Translations under genes and position numbers: made by a program | Shown here: positions 10,091 through 18,382 of the stretch, piece by piece | Layout: every line of letters starts with the position of its first letter | How positions within the stretch are numbered: the first letter of the stretch is position 1 | Notes under the pieces: model-generated | What the model saw: only the letters and a program-made list of their open reading frames with translations | What the model was told of the DNA's origin: nothing | The model's database searches: none | DNA from: Peribacillus frigoritolerans | GTDB taxonomy: Bacteria; Bacillota; Bacilli; Bacillales; DSM-1321 | DNA: 64,000 nucleotides | Direction of reading: 5' to 3' | Assembly (NCBI RefSeq): GCF_040250305.1 | Contig: NZ_CP158190.1 | Span: 5,532,671-5,596,670, forward strand

Positions 10091-11419
10091 TTAGTAAGCC
10101 ATGACGGGTGTTTTTACACGGAATGACTGAAATGCACCCTTTGGCTTCGATGGATAAACTTCTTTACCTGCCAATTGATTGATGATAATCGAATTTCGGA
10201 ATGCTCCTAAGCCTAGATCCGGAGCACCCACACCATGTGTATGTATCTCGCCATTTTGAATAAAAAGGTGATTCGGTGTAGAGATGGCCGTTCCTACCCG
10301 ATAGTCTTTCGTTATTGCAAGACGACCCAAGTCATCGCGGACTAAATGGTCCTCCATGGTTTCAAGGAATGCCGGAAGGGTTGATTTATAGCCCGTCCCA
10401 AAAACGATCGCCTCTGTATCCACATCAAATTCGCTATCTTCTACCCACTGTCGGCATTTCAATTCCCAGCCCTTATCAGCAGGGTTAACCGCCGTAACTT
10501 CCGTCATTGCCCGAAGTTCAATGGACAGTTCGGCATTTCCAATCGATTTTTCATACATCTTGTCAAAAATTGCTGCGATTGTAGTGGCGCTGATGCCTTT
10601 ATACAATAAATCCTGTTTCGGCAGGATTTCATCCTTCTTTTCCTGCGGCAGCCGATAAAAGAAATCAAGGTAATCCGGCGTGAAGTATTCCAACCCGAGT
10701 TTTGAATATTCCATAGGGAAAAATCCCTTTGATCTTGTATACCAGTTTAGCTGGTAGCCATTTTCCTCCTGCTCATTAAGCAGATCCAGAAAGACCTCGG
10801 CTGCACTTTGTCCAGATCCGACAACCGTTACGGATTTTTTCTTTAAGATATTTTCTTTATTCCGTAAATAATCGGCCGAATGCAGGATGCTCTCTCCCAT
10901 ATATGGATGAAAGGCCGATGGAACAGTCGGGGCGCTGCCAATTCCCATGACTACATGACGGCTATAATAGACTTCGATCTTTTGTGATTGTGCATCCCTA
11001 ACACTGATTTGATAGCAGGGTTCATCTTGATCCCCTATAAATTCAACCGCCTCCACCGCTTTTCCAAAACGGCAGCTATCAAGTTGACGGGCAGCCCAGC
11101 GGCAATAATCGTTATATTCTTTTCGCGGAATCAAGAATTTTTCAAGGAAGTAGAAATGATAAAGCCGATCATGCTGCTGTAAATAATTCAGGTAACTATA
11201 TGGGCTTGTCACATCTGCCATGCTAACCAAATCGGCAAAGAACGGCACTTGCAGAGTTGTCCCTTCCAACAGCATCCCTTCATGCCAATTAAATTCCCGC
11301 TTTTTCTCAAAAAAGACGGCATTCAACTCCGGGGTTTTCTCCAAAAGGGCCGCAAGTCCAAGATTAAATGGACCTATCCCTATCCCTACCAGGTCATAGA
11401 TAGATTGTTGCTTCTCCAT
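10091..11419 (-). CDS. N-hydroxylating flavin monooxygenase (IucD/RhbE-like)
   Basis: The 442-aa enzyme belongs to the lysine N6-hydroxylase/ornithine N5-oxygenase family. The FAD-binding fold begins DLVGIGIGPFNLGLAALLE (about residues 9-27). An NADPH-binding motif VTVVGSGQSAAEVF is near residue 198, and the C-terminal signature ATGYKST-like GTGYKSTLPAFL is near 352. Because the operon makes 1,3-diaminopropane, the likely substrate is that amine rather than lysine (inference, by analogy with RhbE). Its start overlaps the end of the acetyltransferase gene by 26 bases. Confidence 0.92.
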   Translation of the reverse strand: MEKQQSIYDLVGIGIGPFNLGLAALLEKTPELNAVFFEKKREFNWHEGMLLEGTTLQVPFFADLVSMADVTSPYSYLNYLQQHDRLYHFYFLEKFLIPRKEYNDYCRWAARQLDSCRFGKAVEAVEFIGDQDEPCYQISVRDAQSQKIEVYYSRHVVMGIGSAPTVPSAFHPYMGESILHSADYLRNKENILKKKSVTVVGSGQSAAEVFLDLLNEQEENGYQLNWYTRSKGFFPMEYSKLGLEYFTPDYLDFFYRLPQEKKDEILPKQDLLYKGISATTIAAIFDKMYEKSIGNAELSIELRAMTEVTAVNPADKGWELKCRQWVEDSEFDVDTEAIVFGTGYKSTLPAFLETMEDHLVRDDLGRLAITKDYRVGTAISTPNHLFIQNGEIHTHGVGAPDLGLGAFRNSIIINQLAGKEVYPSKPKGAFQSFRVKTPVMAY

Positions 11420-11978
11420 AGTTCCACTTCCTCTCGAAATTCTCCCGTGTACATGACATTAGCAATGCTGTTTTGTCTGGGAGCTCAATCTCTTTAATTG
11501 GGGTAAACCCGCACTTTTCAAATAAATGAATCATCTTTGCATTCCTGATATCCGGTTCTGCCATCACTTTGTTTGTTGTTGAAGTCAGTAGTTGGAATTT
11601 CACCATTGCACGTAAAAACGGCAAAGCCAGTCCTTTTCCTAGATAGTCCGGATCACCAATGAGTAAATGAATGCCTTGATCTCCCTCTTCGGATTCATAA
11701 TAATCTTCGATGATATCGCCTTTTACCCAATACGATTCCCAATAGCTCATGGGAATGGATTCCAGACAGCCTAAATAGAGTGTTTGGTGTGTATCAGCCA
11801 ATGCCTTTTTTAAATGAACAGCGAATTTTTCTTTTGTGAAATTCAAATTCCAGTAGGGTATCACATGATCTTCATGCATCCATTTATGCAATGTATCCAA
11901 ATCCCTCTCAAATTCAACTTTGACAAATGAAAGCTGATGATTACAGTCCTTAAGCATTTCTTCATAACTATTTTTCAT
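11394..11978 (-). CDS. GNAT N-acetyltransferase of siderophore pathway (RhbD/IucB-like)
   Basis: The 194-aa acyltransferase, of the AlcB/IucB/RhbD siderophore type, would acetylate the N-hydroxylated diamine to give the hydroxamate. The core includes HKWMHEDHVIPYWNLNF, YLGCLESIPMSYWESYW, IHLLIGDPDYLGKGLA (the acetyl-CoA loop) and MAEPDIRNAKMIHLFEKCGF. The reading frame is open 30 codons further upstream. The ATG at 11978 is preferred because it matches family length and overlaps the preceding synthetase gene by only 11 bases; GGGGG lies about 12 bases before it. Confidence 0.88.
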   Translation of the reverse strand: MKNSYEEMLKDCNHQLSFVKVEFERDLDTLHKWMHEDHVIPYWNLNFTKEKFAVHLKKALADTHQTLYLGCLESIPMSYWESYWVKGDIIEDYYESEEGDQGIHLLIGDPDYLGKGLALPFLRAMVKFQLLTSTTNKVMAEPDIRNAKMIHLFEKCGFTPIKEIELPDKTALLMSCTRENFERKWNYGEATIYL

Positions 11979-13770
11979 GGACGGCCATAACCCCCTGCGC
12001 GAACGGATTATCAATCGTTGTATAAACGGATTGTGTCTCAAGTGAACCGACAAGCTCATCCATATCATGAAATCGTGTCAGTAAATTAGCCTTACAAGAT
12101 AATTCCCGGGCATGAAGCAATTTTGAAACAACTCGATTCAACCCTTCATCTTCGCTATCCCTGCTGCATGTTTCCAGTTGTTCCTGAACGAGCTGTAACA
12201 GTTTGTTTTCTAATACTAATCCTTCCGTTCCAAAATTATTGATTAAGCCTAATAAGTGATTAAAAAAGAAATAGTATTGCAGTCTTTCTTCAGCGACTTC
12301 ATCTGAACAAATCGTGAAGCTTTTTTCACTTAGTTCAGGCAAGATCTTCAGCAGCCTGTCCACTTTGGACTCACAATAGTAATACCCTTGATTATCACGA
12401 TAATAAAAAGTGGCTGGATACCCATCTTGAAGTTGAATGATGGAATTTTGTTGATGGGCCTCCAAAACAATTCCATACTCTTCAAATAGCCAAAGCATCG
12501 GTTTCAATGTCATTGACAGATAGGTTTTGAACCAATCCTTACTCACTTCTTCGGTACTGCGGTTTTCATCAGCTGATAATTTGCGGATGATCGCTCCAAG
12601 TCTTGATGGGGCACCATAGGCATTATCCTGACATAAGCCGGCAATCAGGCTTGCTTGTTTAGAGTTTTCATAAAAAGGATTTTCCCGAATATCAACATCG
12701 AATCCTGATTCTTGCTCGGTTGTTTTGATCGTTAGGTAAGCAGGGTCCTTGATGATACGGAATGAGGGGTGCCGTTCTTTTAGATCGTCGCCCACTTTAG
12801 AATCTATTAATTTTGCAATTTCCACACCACGATCCAATTCTTTTTGCAGATTTGCACGTAAGGAATTCGTAATTTTAACCGGAACGGAAAATTTGTACAT
12901 ATATCTCGATGTGGCACTATATACCGTTCTAAATGAAGAGGTGGCCGTGAATTTTTTCCCAAGCGGTCCTGCATAAACTAGTGTCCCTTGCTCGAGTAGC
13001 CTCTTGACCTCTTCTTTTTCGATAAGCACTTTTGCCTGGAGAGGGTGTGCCGGGATGATGATATATCGGCTTTCCTTTTGGCAATACGTTCTTCGGAATT
13101 CACTGGAAATCTCCAAGTCACCGGCTAATTCCTGTTTAATGATCTCACTTGCCGATGTGACTTCACTAGAATCCTGGATGACAATCGAAGGTTCTGCCAG
13201 GAAGTAGTGCAGCTGAAACTCCCCTTTTAATTCGGGTGAATAGATCCATTCATCTTTTTCTGAAATTCCCTGCTTGCTTTTCGGTGTCGGGTGGAACAGG
13301 TGCCCGAATAAAAGCGACTGCTCTGCTTCGATGTAGGTGAAATCAGGACTTTGAAGTGCCTCAATGTCTTCCGTCCTGGATTCAACATACCGATGAATAT
13401 TTTGGCTGCTTAGGATGACGCGCAGCATCAATTCATCTTCACTATCCGTCCGGCCCTGCTCATTCAATAATTCTTTAGAAACAATCGAGACCATTGTCAC
13501 GTAATCTAATTCATGTACTTGTTTGGATGCCGTTTGATAGTAAATCGGGAAGTTGAAAATATGACGCCCCGTTTCCGACCAATATTTAAGCGGAACAAGC
13601 AATGCAATATCTTGGGATATGAGCTTACTGACCATTAATGAATCGGAAATGGCACCCTCCAAATTCGGCCAGTTTTTCGTTTCTTCTAAACTGCAATTTC
13701 CGGTTTCCCGGAAATAACAATTCAGAAAGCTTTGCATCGTCGCCCTTTCAGCTATTTGCTTACCATTCAT
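11968..13770 (-). CDS. IucA/IucC-family NIS siderophore synthetase (RhbC-like)
   Basis: This is the second NIS synthetase of the cluster, about 600 aa. It shows LLFGHLFHPTPKSKQGI (about 155-171), IIPAHPLQAKVLIEKE, ATSSFRTVYS, FKTYLSMTLKPMLWLFEEYGIVLEAHQQNSIIQL and YYRDNQGYY, the hallmark blocks of IucA-type enzymes. By analogy with RhbC it should make the first citrate-amine bond. An ATG at 13776 overlaps the decarboxylase stop, but the ribosome binding site GGAGG is then too close. The ATG at 13770 has proper spacing and was chosen. Confidence 0.9.
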   Translation of the reverse strand: MNGKQIAERATMQSFLNCYFRETGNCSLEETKNWPNLEGAISDSLMVSKLISQDIALLVPLKYWSETGRHIFNFPIYYQTASKQVHELDYVTMVSIVSKELLNEQGRTDSEDELMLRVILSSQNIHRYVESRTEDIEALQSPDFTYIEAEQSLLFGHLFHPTPKSKQGISEKDEWIYSPELKGEFQLHYFLAEPSIVIQDSSEVTSASEIIKQELAGDLEISSEFRRTYCQKESRYIIIPAHPLQAKVLIEKEEVKRLLEQGTLVYAGPLGKKFTATSSFRTVYSATSRYMYKFSVPVKITNSLRANLQKELDRGVEIAKLIDSKVGDDLKERHPSFRIIKDPAYLTIKTTEQESGFDVDIRENPFYENSKQASLIAGLCQDNAYGAPSRLGAIIRKLSADENRSTEEVSKDWFKTYLSMTLKPMLWLFEEYGIVLEAHQQNSIIQLQDGYPATFYYRDNQGYYYCESKVDRLLKILPELSEKSFTICSDEVAEERLQYYFFFNHLLGLINNFGTEGLVLENKLLQLVQEQLETCSRDSEDEGLNRVVSKLLHARELSCKANLLTRFHDMDELVGSLETQSVYTTIDNPFAQGVMAVHEK

Positions 13771-13772
13771 TT

Positions 13773-15281
13773 TCATTCCTCCATCATCTTGAACATTTCA
13801 CCTAATACTCGAATTTCGTCTAAAATTTCCTCTATGTGTTCAAGCCTTGTCATTGGATTCAATAGTGTCATTTTTAAATATACCTGGCCTTCAAAACGAG
13901 TTTTTGCTAAAAATGCACGTCCGCTTATCAGTAATTCTTGCTGAATATGTTTATTTAATAGATTTACTAACTGATCACTTTCTCCTTCGGGATTATAACG
14001 GAATACAACCGCATTCAATTCAGGGTCTTTATTCAATACTGTGAATCCTTCCTCTTTATCGATCTTCACAGCCGCTTCACGTGCAAGGTGACAAGTATAA
14101 TCGATCATTTCGGCAAAGGCATCCAGTCCAACGACCTTCAATGACATCCAGAGTTTCAGTGCGTCGAACCTTCTCGTCGTTTGAACCGATTTATTGACTA
14201 AGTGAACCATGCCCTCCGCTTCATCTTCCTGTGGATTCAAATAATCTGCGTGATGCTGGATATATTGAAATGAGTTGCTGTCAGAGACAAGAAAAGCACC
14301 ACAGCTGATGGGTTGATAGAATAATTTGTGAAAATCGACCGTAATCGAGTCGGCCCGTTCAATTCCGCTGATCAACTCTTTGTAATCCTTACTTAAAATC
14401 ATCGCGCCTCCATATGCGGCATCCACATGCAGCCATATCCCATTCTTCCTTGCAGCTTCGGACAATTCGTGTAATGGATCGATTGAACCAAAATCCGTGG
14501 TTCCACAAGTTGCAACGATGGCAAAGGGAAGTAAACCCTGTTCCTCTAATTGCAGCAGTTGTTGATTTAATTCAGCTACGGACAGACGATGATTTGAATC
14601 CGTTTTAATCGTGATTACAGCCTGTTCACCAAGCCCCAGCTGTGCCGCTGATTTACGAACCGTAAAGTGGGCAGCCTCGGAGCATAAGATCCGCAATTTT
14701 TTCGCCTCGACCGGCAAGCCATGCTGTTGAACGTCAACACCCCAGACACGCTTACAATAAGCGTCCCTAGCCAATAGCAGGCCCATATAATTAGATTGGG
14801 TTCCACCGCTTGTGAAAATCCCATCCGCTTGTTCCGGCAACCCTACCTGGCTGCACAGCCAATCTATTAAACGCTCTTCAACGAAGGTTGCAGCCGAGCT
14901 TTGGTCCCATGAATCCATGGATTGATTCAACGTACCGATAATCATTTCGGCAGCCACCGCAGGGATTAATGTCGGGCAATGCAAATGTCCGATACAAGCA
15001 GGGCTGTGTACATTGATGCTGTCATTAATAACAAACTCTTCCAGCTCATCCGCTACCGCTTCCATTGTCTTTCCTTTTGGAGAAGCGAGGGTCAGCTCGC
15101 TTAATCTTGCTTCGATTTCATACGGTTTTTTCCCAGAGTATGGTGAATTATTCCCTTTTAAAAAGTTGGTCAGCTTTTTTTCAATGATGTTTAATGACTG
15201 GCTATAGGTATTAAAGCCTTCCTCGTTATTCAAGAACAATCGTGAATAAGCAAAATCCGTTTTATTTATCGTTTCGATCAT
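13773..15281 (-). CDS. L-2,4-diaminobutyrate decarboxylase, PLP-dependent (RhbB-like)
   Basis: The 502-aa group II PLP decarboxylase converts L-2,4-diaminobutyrate to 1,3-diaminopropane. Typical motifs are FTSGGTQSNYMGLLLARD (about 157-174), IVATCGTTDFGSIDPL, WLHVDAAYGGAMI and the PLP-lysine segment SITVDFHKLFYQP (Lys about 318). It lies 7 bases downstream of the aminotransferase gene that makes its substrate. The ribosome binding site is GAGGGTGA. Glutamate or tyrosine decarboxylase activity is less likely given the neighbours. Confidence 0.92.
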   Translation of the reverse strand: MIETINKTDFAYSRLFLNNEEGFNTYSQSLNIIEKKLTNFLKGNNSPYSGKKPYEIEARLSELTLASPKGKTMEAVADELEEFVINDSINVHSPACIGHLHCPTLIPAVAAEMIIGTLNQSMDSWDQSSAATFVEERLIDWLCSQVGLPEQADGIFTSGGTQSNYMGLLLARDAYCKRVWGVDVQQHGLPVEAKKLRILCSEAAHFTVRKSAAQLGLGEQAVITIKTDSNHRLSVAELNQQLLQLEEQGLLPFAIVATCGTTDFGSIDPLHELSEAARKNGIWLHVDAAYGGAMILSKDYKELISGIERADSITVDFHKLFYQPISCGAFLVSDSNSFQYIQHHADYLNPQEDEAEGMVHLVNKSVQTTRRFDALKLWMSLKVVGLDAFAEMIDYTCHLAREAAVKIDKEEGFTVLNKDPELNAVVFRYNPEGESDQLVNLLNKHIQQELLISGRAFLAKTRFEGQVYLKMTLLNPMTRLEHIEEILDEIRVLGEMFKMMEE

Positions 15282-15288
15282 TGATCAT

Positions 15289-16641
15289 TCACCCTCTTGC
15301 AACAGCTGCACGAACAGCTTGTTCAAAAATTGCAGTGGCCTCGCGAAGCTGGGATTCCGTTACGATCAATGGAGGCAAGAACCTCACTACACTTCCATGT
15401 CTGCCGCCAACTTCCAGAATCAACCCTCTTTGAAAACATTCCTGTTGAATGGCACTGGCAAGTTGCGAATCAGCAGGGTGGCTTCCATTCGCATTTTGCG
15501 GTTCTTCATGATTGATCATTTCCACACCGACCATTAATCCCCGGCCCCTGACATCCCCGATCTGCGGAATATCTTTTTGCAAATCTTTAAGAATATCCTT
15601 TAAGATTTCTCCCATTTTAGCGGCATGCTCTACAAGATTCGTCTCTTTCATGTATTTTAAAGTTGCTGTTCCCGCTGCCATCGCCATTTGATTTCCGCGG
15701 AATGTACCGATATGTGCACCTGGAGACCATAGGTCCAGCTCTTTGTTATAAATCACCACCGATAATGGAAGACTTCCGCCTATTGCTTTGGATAGTACTA
15801 GAACGTCCGGAACGATTCCTGCATGTTCAAAGGCAAACATCTTCCCTGTACGGCCGATACCTGATTGAACTTCGTCGATAATTAGCGGAATGCCCTTCTC
15901 TTTTGTTATTCTTCTGATTTCCTTAAGCCATGGAATTGGAGCTGGAATGGAACCACCCTCGCCTTGTACTGCCTCTAAAATCATCCCTGCAGGTGCCAAT
16001 AATCCTGATTCGGGATCATTCAATAGATTTTCGATATACTGGCTGCTGATTTTATGGCTTTCTTCTCCGCCTATTCCGAAGGGACAGCGATATTGATAGG
16101 GATACGGCAGGAATTGTACATCCGGCATCAACCCTTGTATTTTTTCCTTTGGTTTTGTATTGCCGCTGATTGACATGGTTGCATGCGTTGCCCCGTGGTA
16201 AGCTCCCTGGAAAGATAAAATGCTTCTGTTGCCTGTCGCTGTTTTAACCAGTTTGAGTGCTGCCTCAATGGCATCTCCGCCAGTAGGACCACAGAATTGA
16301 ATTTTTGCATTTTTCCTAAATTCCTCAGGCAGGCATTCAAAAATTTCATCGACGAATTGTTCTTTGATTGGCGTCGTAAAGTCCAATGTATGTAAAGGAC
16401 GTTTATCCTTAAGAACTTTTTCCATTGCTTCAAGCACTGCAGGATGATTGTGTCCGAGCGCTAATGTTCCAGCCCCGGCAAGAAAATCAATATATCGTTT
16501 TCCATCCATGTCTGTTAGGTAAATTCCCTCCGCTTGATCGATTGCCATGGGTAATCTTCTAGGATAAGATCGGGCATTTGATTCCCTTGTATTTTGTTGT
16601 TCCAGTAGTTGGTCATTTTTTGTAAGCGTATAAGTTATCAT
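15289..16641 (-). CDS. Diaminobutyrate-2-oxoglutarate transaminase (RhbA-like)
   Basis: The 450-aa class III aminotransferase would convert aspartate semialdehyde plus glutamate to L-2,4-diaminobutyrate, the first step of the siderophore diamine branch. Landmarks are FLAGAGTLALGHNHPAV (about 49-65), FCGPTGGDAIEAALKLVKTATG (the PLP phosphate site), FQGAYHGATHATMS, IIDEVQSGIGRTG and the PLP-lysine segment VLSKAIGGSLPLSV (Lys about 281). It is the first gene of the operon, with ribosome binding site GGAGG and a Fur-controlled promoter 30-85 bases upstream. Confidence 0.93.
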   Translation of the reverse strand: MITYTLTKNDQLLEQQNTRESNARSYPRRLPMAIDQAEGIYLTDMDGKRYIDFLAGAGTLALGHNHPAVLEAMEKVLKDKRPLHTLDFTTPIKEQFVDEIFECLPEEFRKNAKIQFCGPTGGDAIEAALKLVKTATGNRSILSFQGAYHGATHATMSISGNTKPKEKIQGLMPDVQFLPYPYQYRCPFGIGGEESHKISSQYIENLLNDPESGLLAPAGMILEAVQGEGGSIPAPIPWLKEIRRITKEKGIPLIIDEVQSGIGRTGKMFAFEHAGIVPDVLVLSKAIGGSLPLSVVIYNKELDLWSPGAHIGTFRGNQMAMAAGTATLKYMKETNLVEHAAKMGEILKDILKDLQKDIPQIGDVRGRGLMVGVEMINHEEPQNANGSHPADSQLASAIQQECFQRGLILEVGGRHGSVVRFLPPLIVTESQLREATAIFEQAVRAAVARG

Positions 16642-16667
16642 AGTAAACCTCCATGTATTGAATTAAT

Positions 16668-16724
16668 TGAGAATAATTATCATTATCGTGTACCCTATTC
16701 TAATGATAATGATAATTATTCTCA
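16668..16724 (-). promoter_or_regulatory. Fur-controlled promoter of the siderophore operon
   Basis: Two 20-base Fur-type sequences, TGAGAATAATTATCATTATC at 16668-16687 and its exact reverse complement at 16705-16724, flank a 17-base spacer. On the minus strand, TTGAGA (16720-16725) and TAGAAT (16697-16702), spaced 17 bases, form a sigma-A-type promoter. One Fur site fills its spacer and the other lies just downstream of the -10. Strong iron repression is expected. Confidence 0.9.
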
Positions 16725-16768
16725 ATGAGTAAATCCACTCATTTTTCTTCTAGTAAATTCCAATAAAA

Positions 16769-16856
16769 TTAAGAAAAGGTTAAAACTGGGGACTAATCTC
16801 TATTTATCTATTGAATTTAAAAATGTTGTTAAGGTTTTATTAAGATTCAGTTAATA
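16769..16856 (+). promoter_or_regulatory. Candidate PhoP boxes upstream of the VTC cassette
   Basis: TTAA-type hexamers recur with an exact 11-base period. TTAAGA (16769) and TTAAAA (16780) form one pair. TTAAGG (16829), TTAAGA (16840) and TTAATA (16851) form a triplet. Bacillus PhoP binds TTAACA-like hexamers repeated every 11 bases, so this is a plausible phosphate-starvation control region. The AT-rich background makes chance matches possible. Confidence 0.5.
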
Positions 16857-16898
16857 AGCTGAATGCATTCAAAAATCAAGGAAAAGGAGGAACCAACA

Positions 16899-17582
16899 AT
16901 GAATGGTTTAAAGGGAAGGCGGGAGCTCAAACATGCAATCACCAAAGCGGATTGTCATTTATTAAGAAATAATCTGCAAAACTTCATGAGCCTTGATCCG
17001 CATGGACTGGATGGGAAATATTTAATTCGAAGTGTCTATTTCGATAACTTTGACAATAAAATCCTGCGGCAAAAAACAGAGGGATTCTATCACAGGGATA
17101 AGTTCAGGGCTAGACTTTATGATCATAATACCGATTTCATCAATCTAGAAAAAAAGAGTAAGCGGAATAACCTTACCTATAAACAGAAGTGCAGGCTTTC
17201 TGCTAGAGAATACGAACGGATTCGTTCAGGGGATATAGGTTGGATGTCCAGGGATTCAAGGGATATCCTTAGGGACTTATACGTTCAAATGACCCTTTTC
17301 CAACTCAAGCCGACGACCGTAGTTGACTATGAAAGAGAGGTATTCATCTATGAGTACGGAAATGTGCGGGTCACCTTTGACAGTAATGTGAAATCGAGCT
17401 ATCGGGATACGGACTTCCTGAATCCCGAATTAATCGTGGTTGATGCTTTAGACCCAAATTGTGTCATCCTGGAAATAAAGTTTGACGAATTTCTTCCGGA
17501 TATCATCAAACAATTGTTATCCATCATCGATACTAGAAAAACAGCTTTTTCAAAATACCAACTAAGCAGAAGATACGGCTGA
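16899..17582 (+). CDS. VTC-domain protein, putative polyphosphate polymerase
   Basis: The 227-aa protein consists almost entirely of a VTC domain, the tunnel-shaped polyphosphate polymerase fold of yeast Vtc4. Basic tunnel strands are visible: GRRELKH (about 7-12), YLIRSVYFDN (41-50), YHRDKFRARLYD (65-76), NLEKKSKRN (82-90), YKQKCRL (94-100), VVDYEREVF (141-149) and VRVTFD (156-161). LEIKFDE (191-197) and KTAFSKYQLSRRYG (214-227) follow, with the glutamate and lysines expected for metal and phosphate binding. The start at 16899 is set by an AAAGGAGGAA site; the frame is open further upstream without one. It is the first gene of a plus-strand cassette with DUF4956 and CotH genes. Polymerase activity is inferred. 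Confidence 0.88.
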   Translation: MNGLKGRRELKHAITKADCHLLRNNLQNFMSLDPHGLDGKYLIRSVYFDNFDNKILRQKTEGFYHRDKFRARLYDHNTDFINLEKKSKRNNLTYKQKCRLSAREYERIRSGDIGWMSRDSRDILRDLYVQMTLFQLKPTTVVDYEREVFIYEYGNVRVTFDSNVKSSYRDTDFLNPELIVVDALDPNCVILEIKFDEFLPDIIKQLLSIIDTRKTAFSKYQLSRRYG

Positions 17583-17617
17583 TTGCAGCAAACACATAAT
17601 ATTTGGAGGAATAGCAA

Positions 17618-18313
17618 ATGGATACGACGACAACTAGCACCACTTTTAATGATATTTTCAAATCAAGCTTTTTGGACAAGACCGAGAGCTTTTCAATCAT
17701 TGACTCCCTAATAGGATTACTGTTGGCATTTGCCATCGGATTGTTCATTTACGTCATTTATAAGAAGACCTTTTCCGGTGTGATGTACTCACACAATTTC
17801 AATATATCCCTCATCATCATGACAATGGCCACGGCTTTGATCATCATGGGCATATCAACGAATATCGTTATCTCCCTTGGTATGGTCGGTGCCCTCTCCA
17901 TCGTACGATTCAGAACGCCCATCAAAGATCCCATGGACTTGGTCTTCCTATTCTGGGCGGCGGCCTCCGGGATTTTATGCGGGGCAGGACTAATTCCGCT
18001 GGTTATCATCGGTGCAATCTTAATAGGTATCGTCATGCTCATATTTGCCAATCGGATCACTGTTGAAAATCCATTTTTATTAATCGTTAAATATTCAGAT
18101 GCGTCAATTGAAAAAACGTTGGAAGAAATGATATCCAACAAGGTGAAAAAGCATTCCGTCAAATCGAAATCCGTCATGGCGGATAATAACCTCGAAGTGA
18201 CATATGAAATTCGATTAAAAGATAATAATGCCCAATTCATTAATCAAGTCAAGGACATGAACAGCGTTCACTCTGCCATCATGTTAAGTTATGATGGCAA
18301 CTTCACAGCTTAA
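17618..18313 (+). CDS. DUF4956 membrane protein
   Basis: This 231-aa protein has an N-terminal transmembrane helix (about residues 26-46), three or four further helices between about 55 and 150 and a soluble C-terminal domain. The family hallmark is the strongly conserved loop MVGALSIVRFRTPIKDPMD (about 88-106) between helices. It begins 35 bases after the VTC gene with site TTTGGAGGA. DUF4956 genes commonly sit next to VTC-domain genes. A role as membrane partner or channel for polyphosphate handling is a guess; function is unknown. Confidence 0.85.
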   Translation: MDTTTTSTTFNDIFKSSFLDKTESFSIIDSLIGLLLAFAIGLFIYVIYKKTFSGVMYSHNFNISLIIMTMATALIIMGISTNIVISLGMVGALSIVRFRTPIKDPMDLVFLFWAAASGILCGAGLIPLVIIGAILIGIVMLIFANRITVENPFLLIVKYSDASIEKTLEEMISNKVKKHSVKSKSVMADNNLEVTYEIRLKDNNAQFINQVKDMNSVHSAIMLSYDGNFTA

Positions 18314-18382
18314 GATAGATGGCGGACATAAATATCCATGCCCACCCCTCTATATAAGACTACAGGAGGAAGGAGCCAAGGC

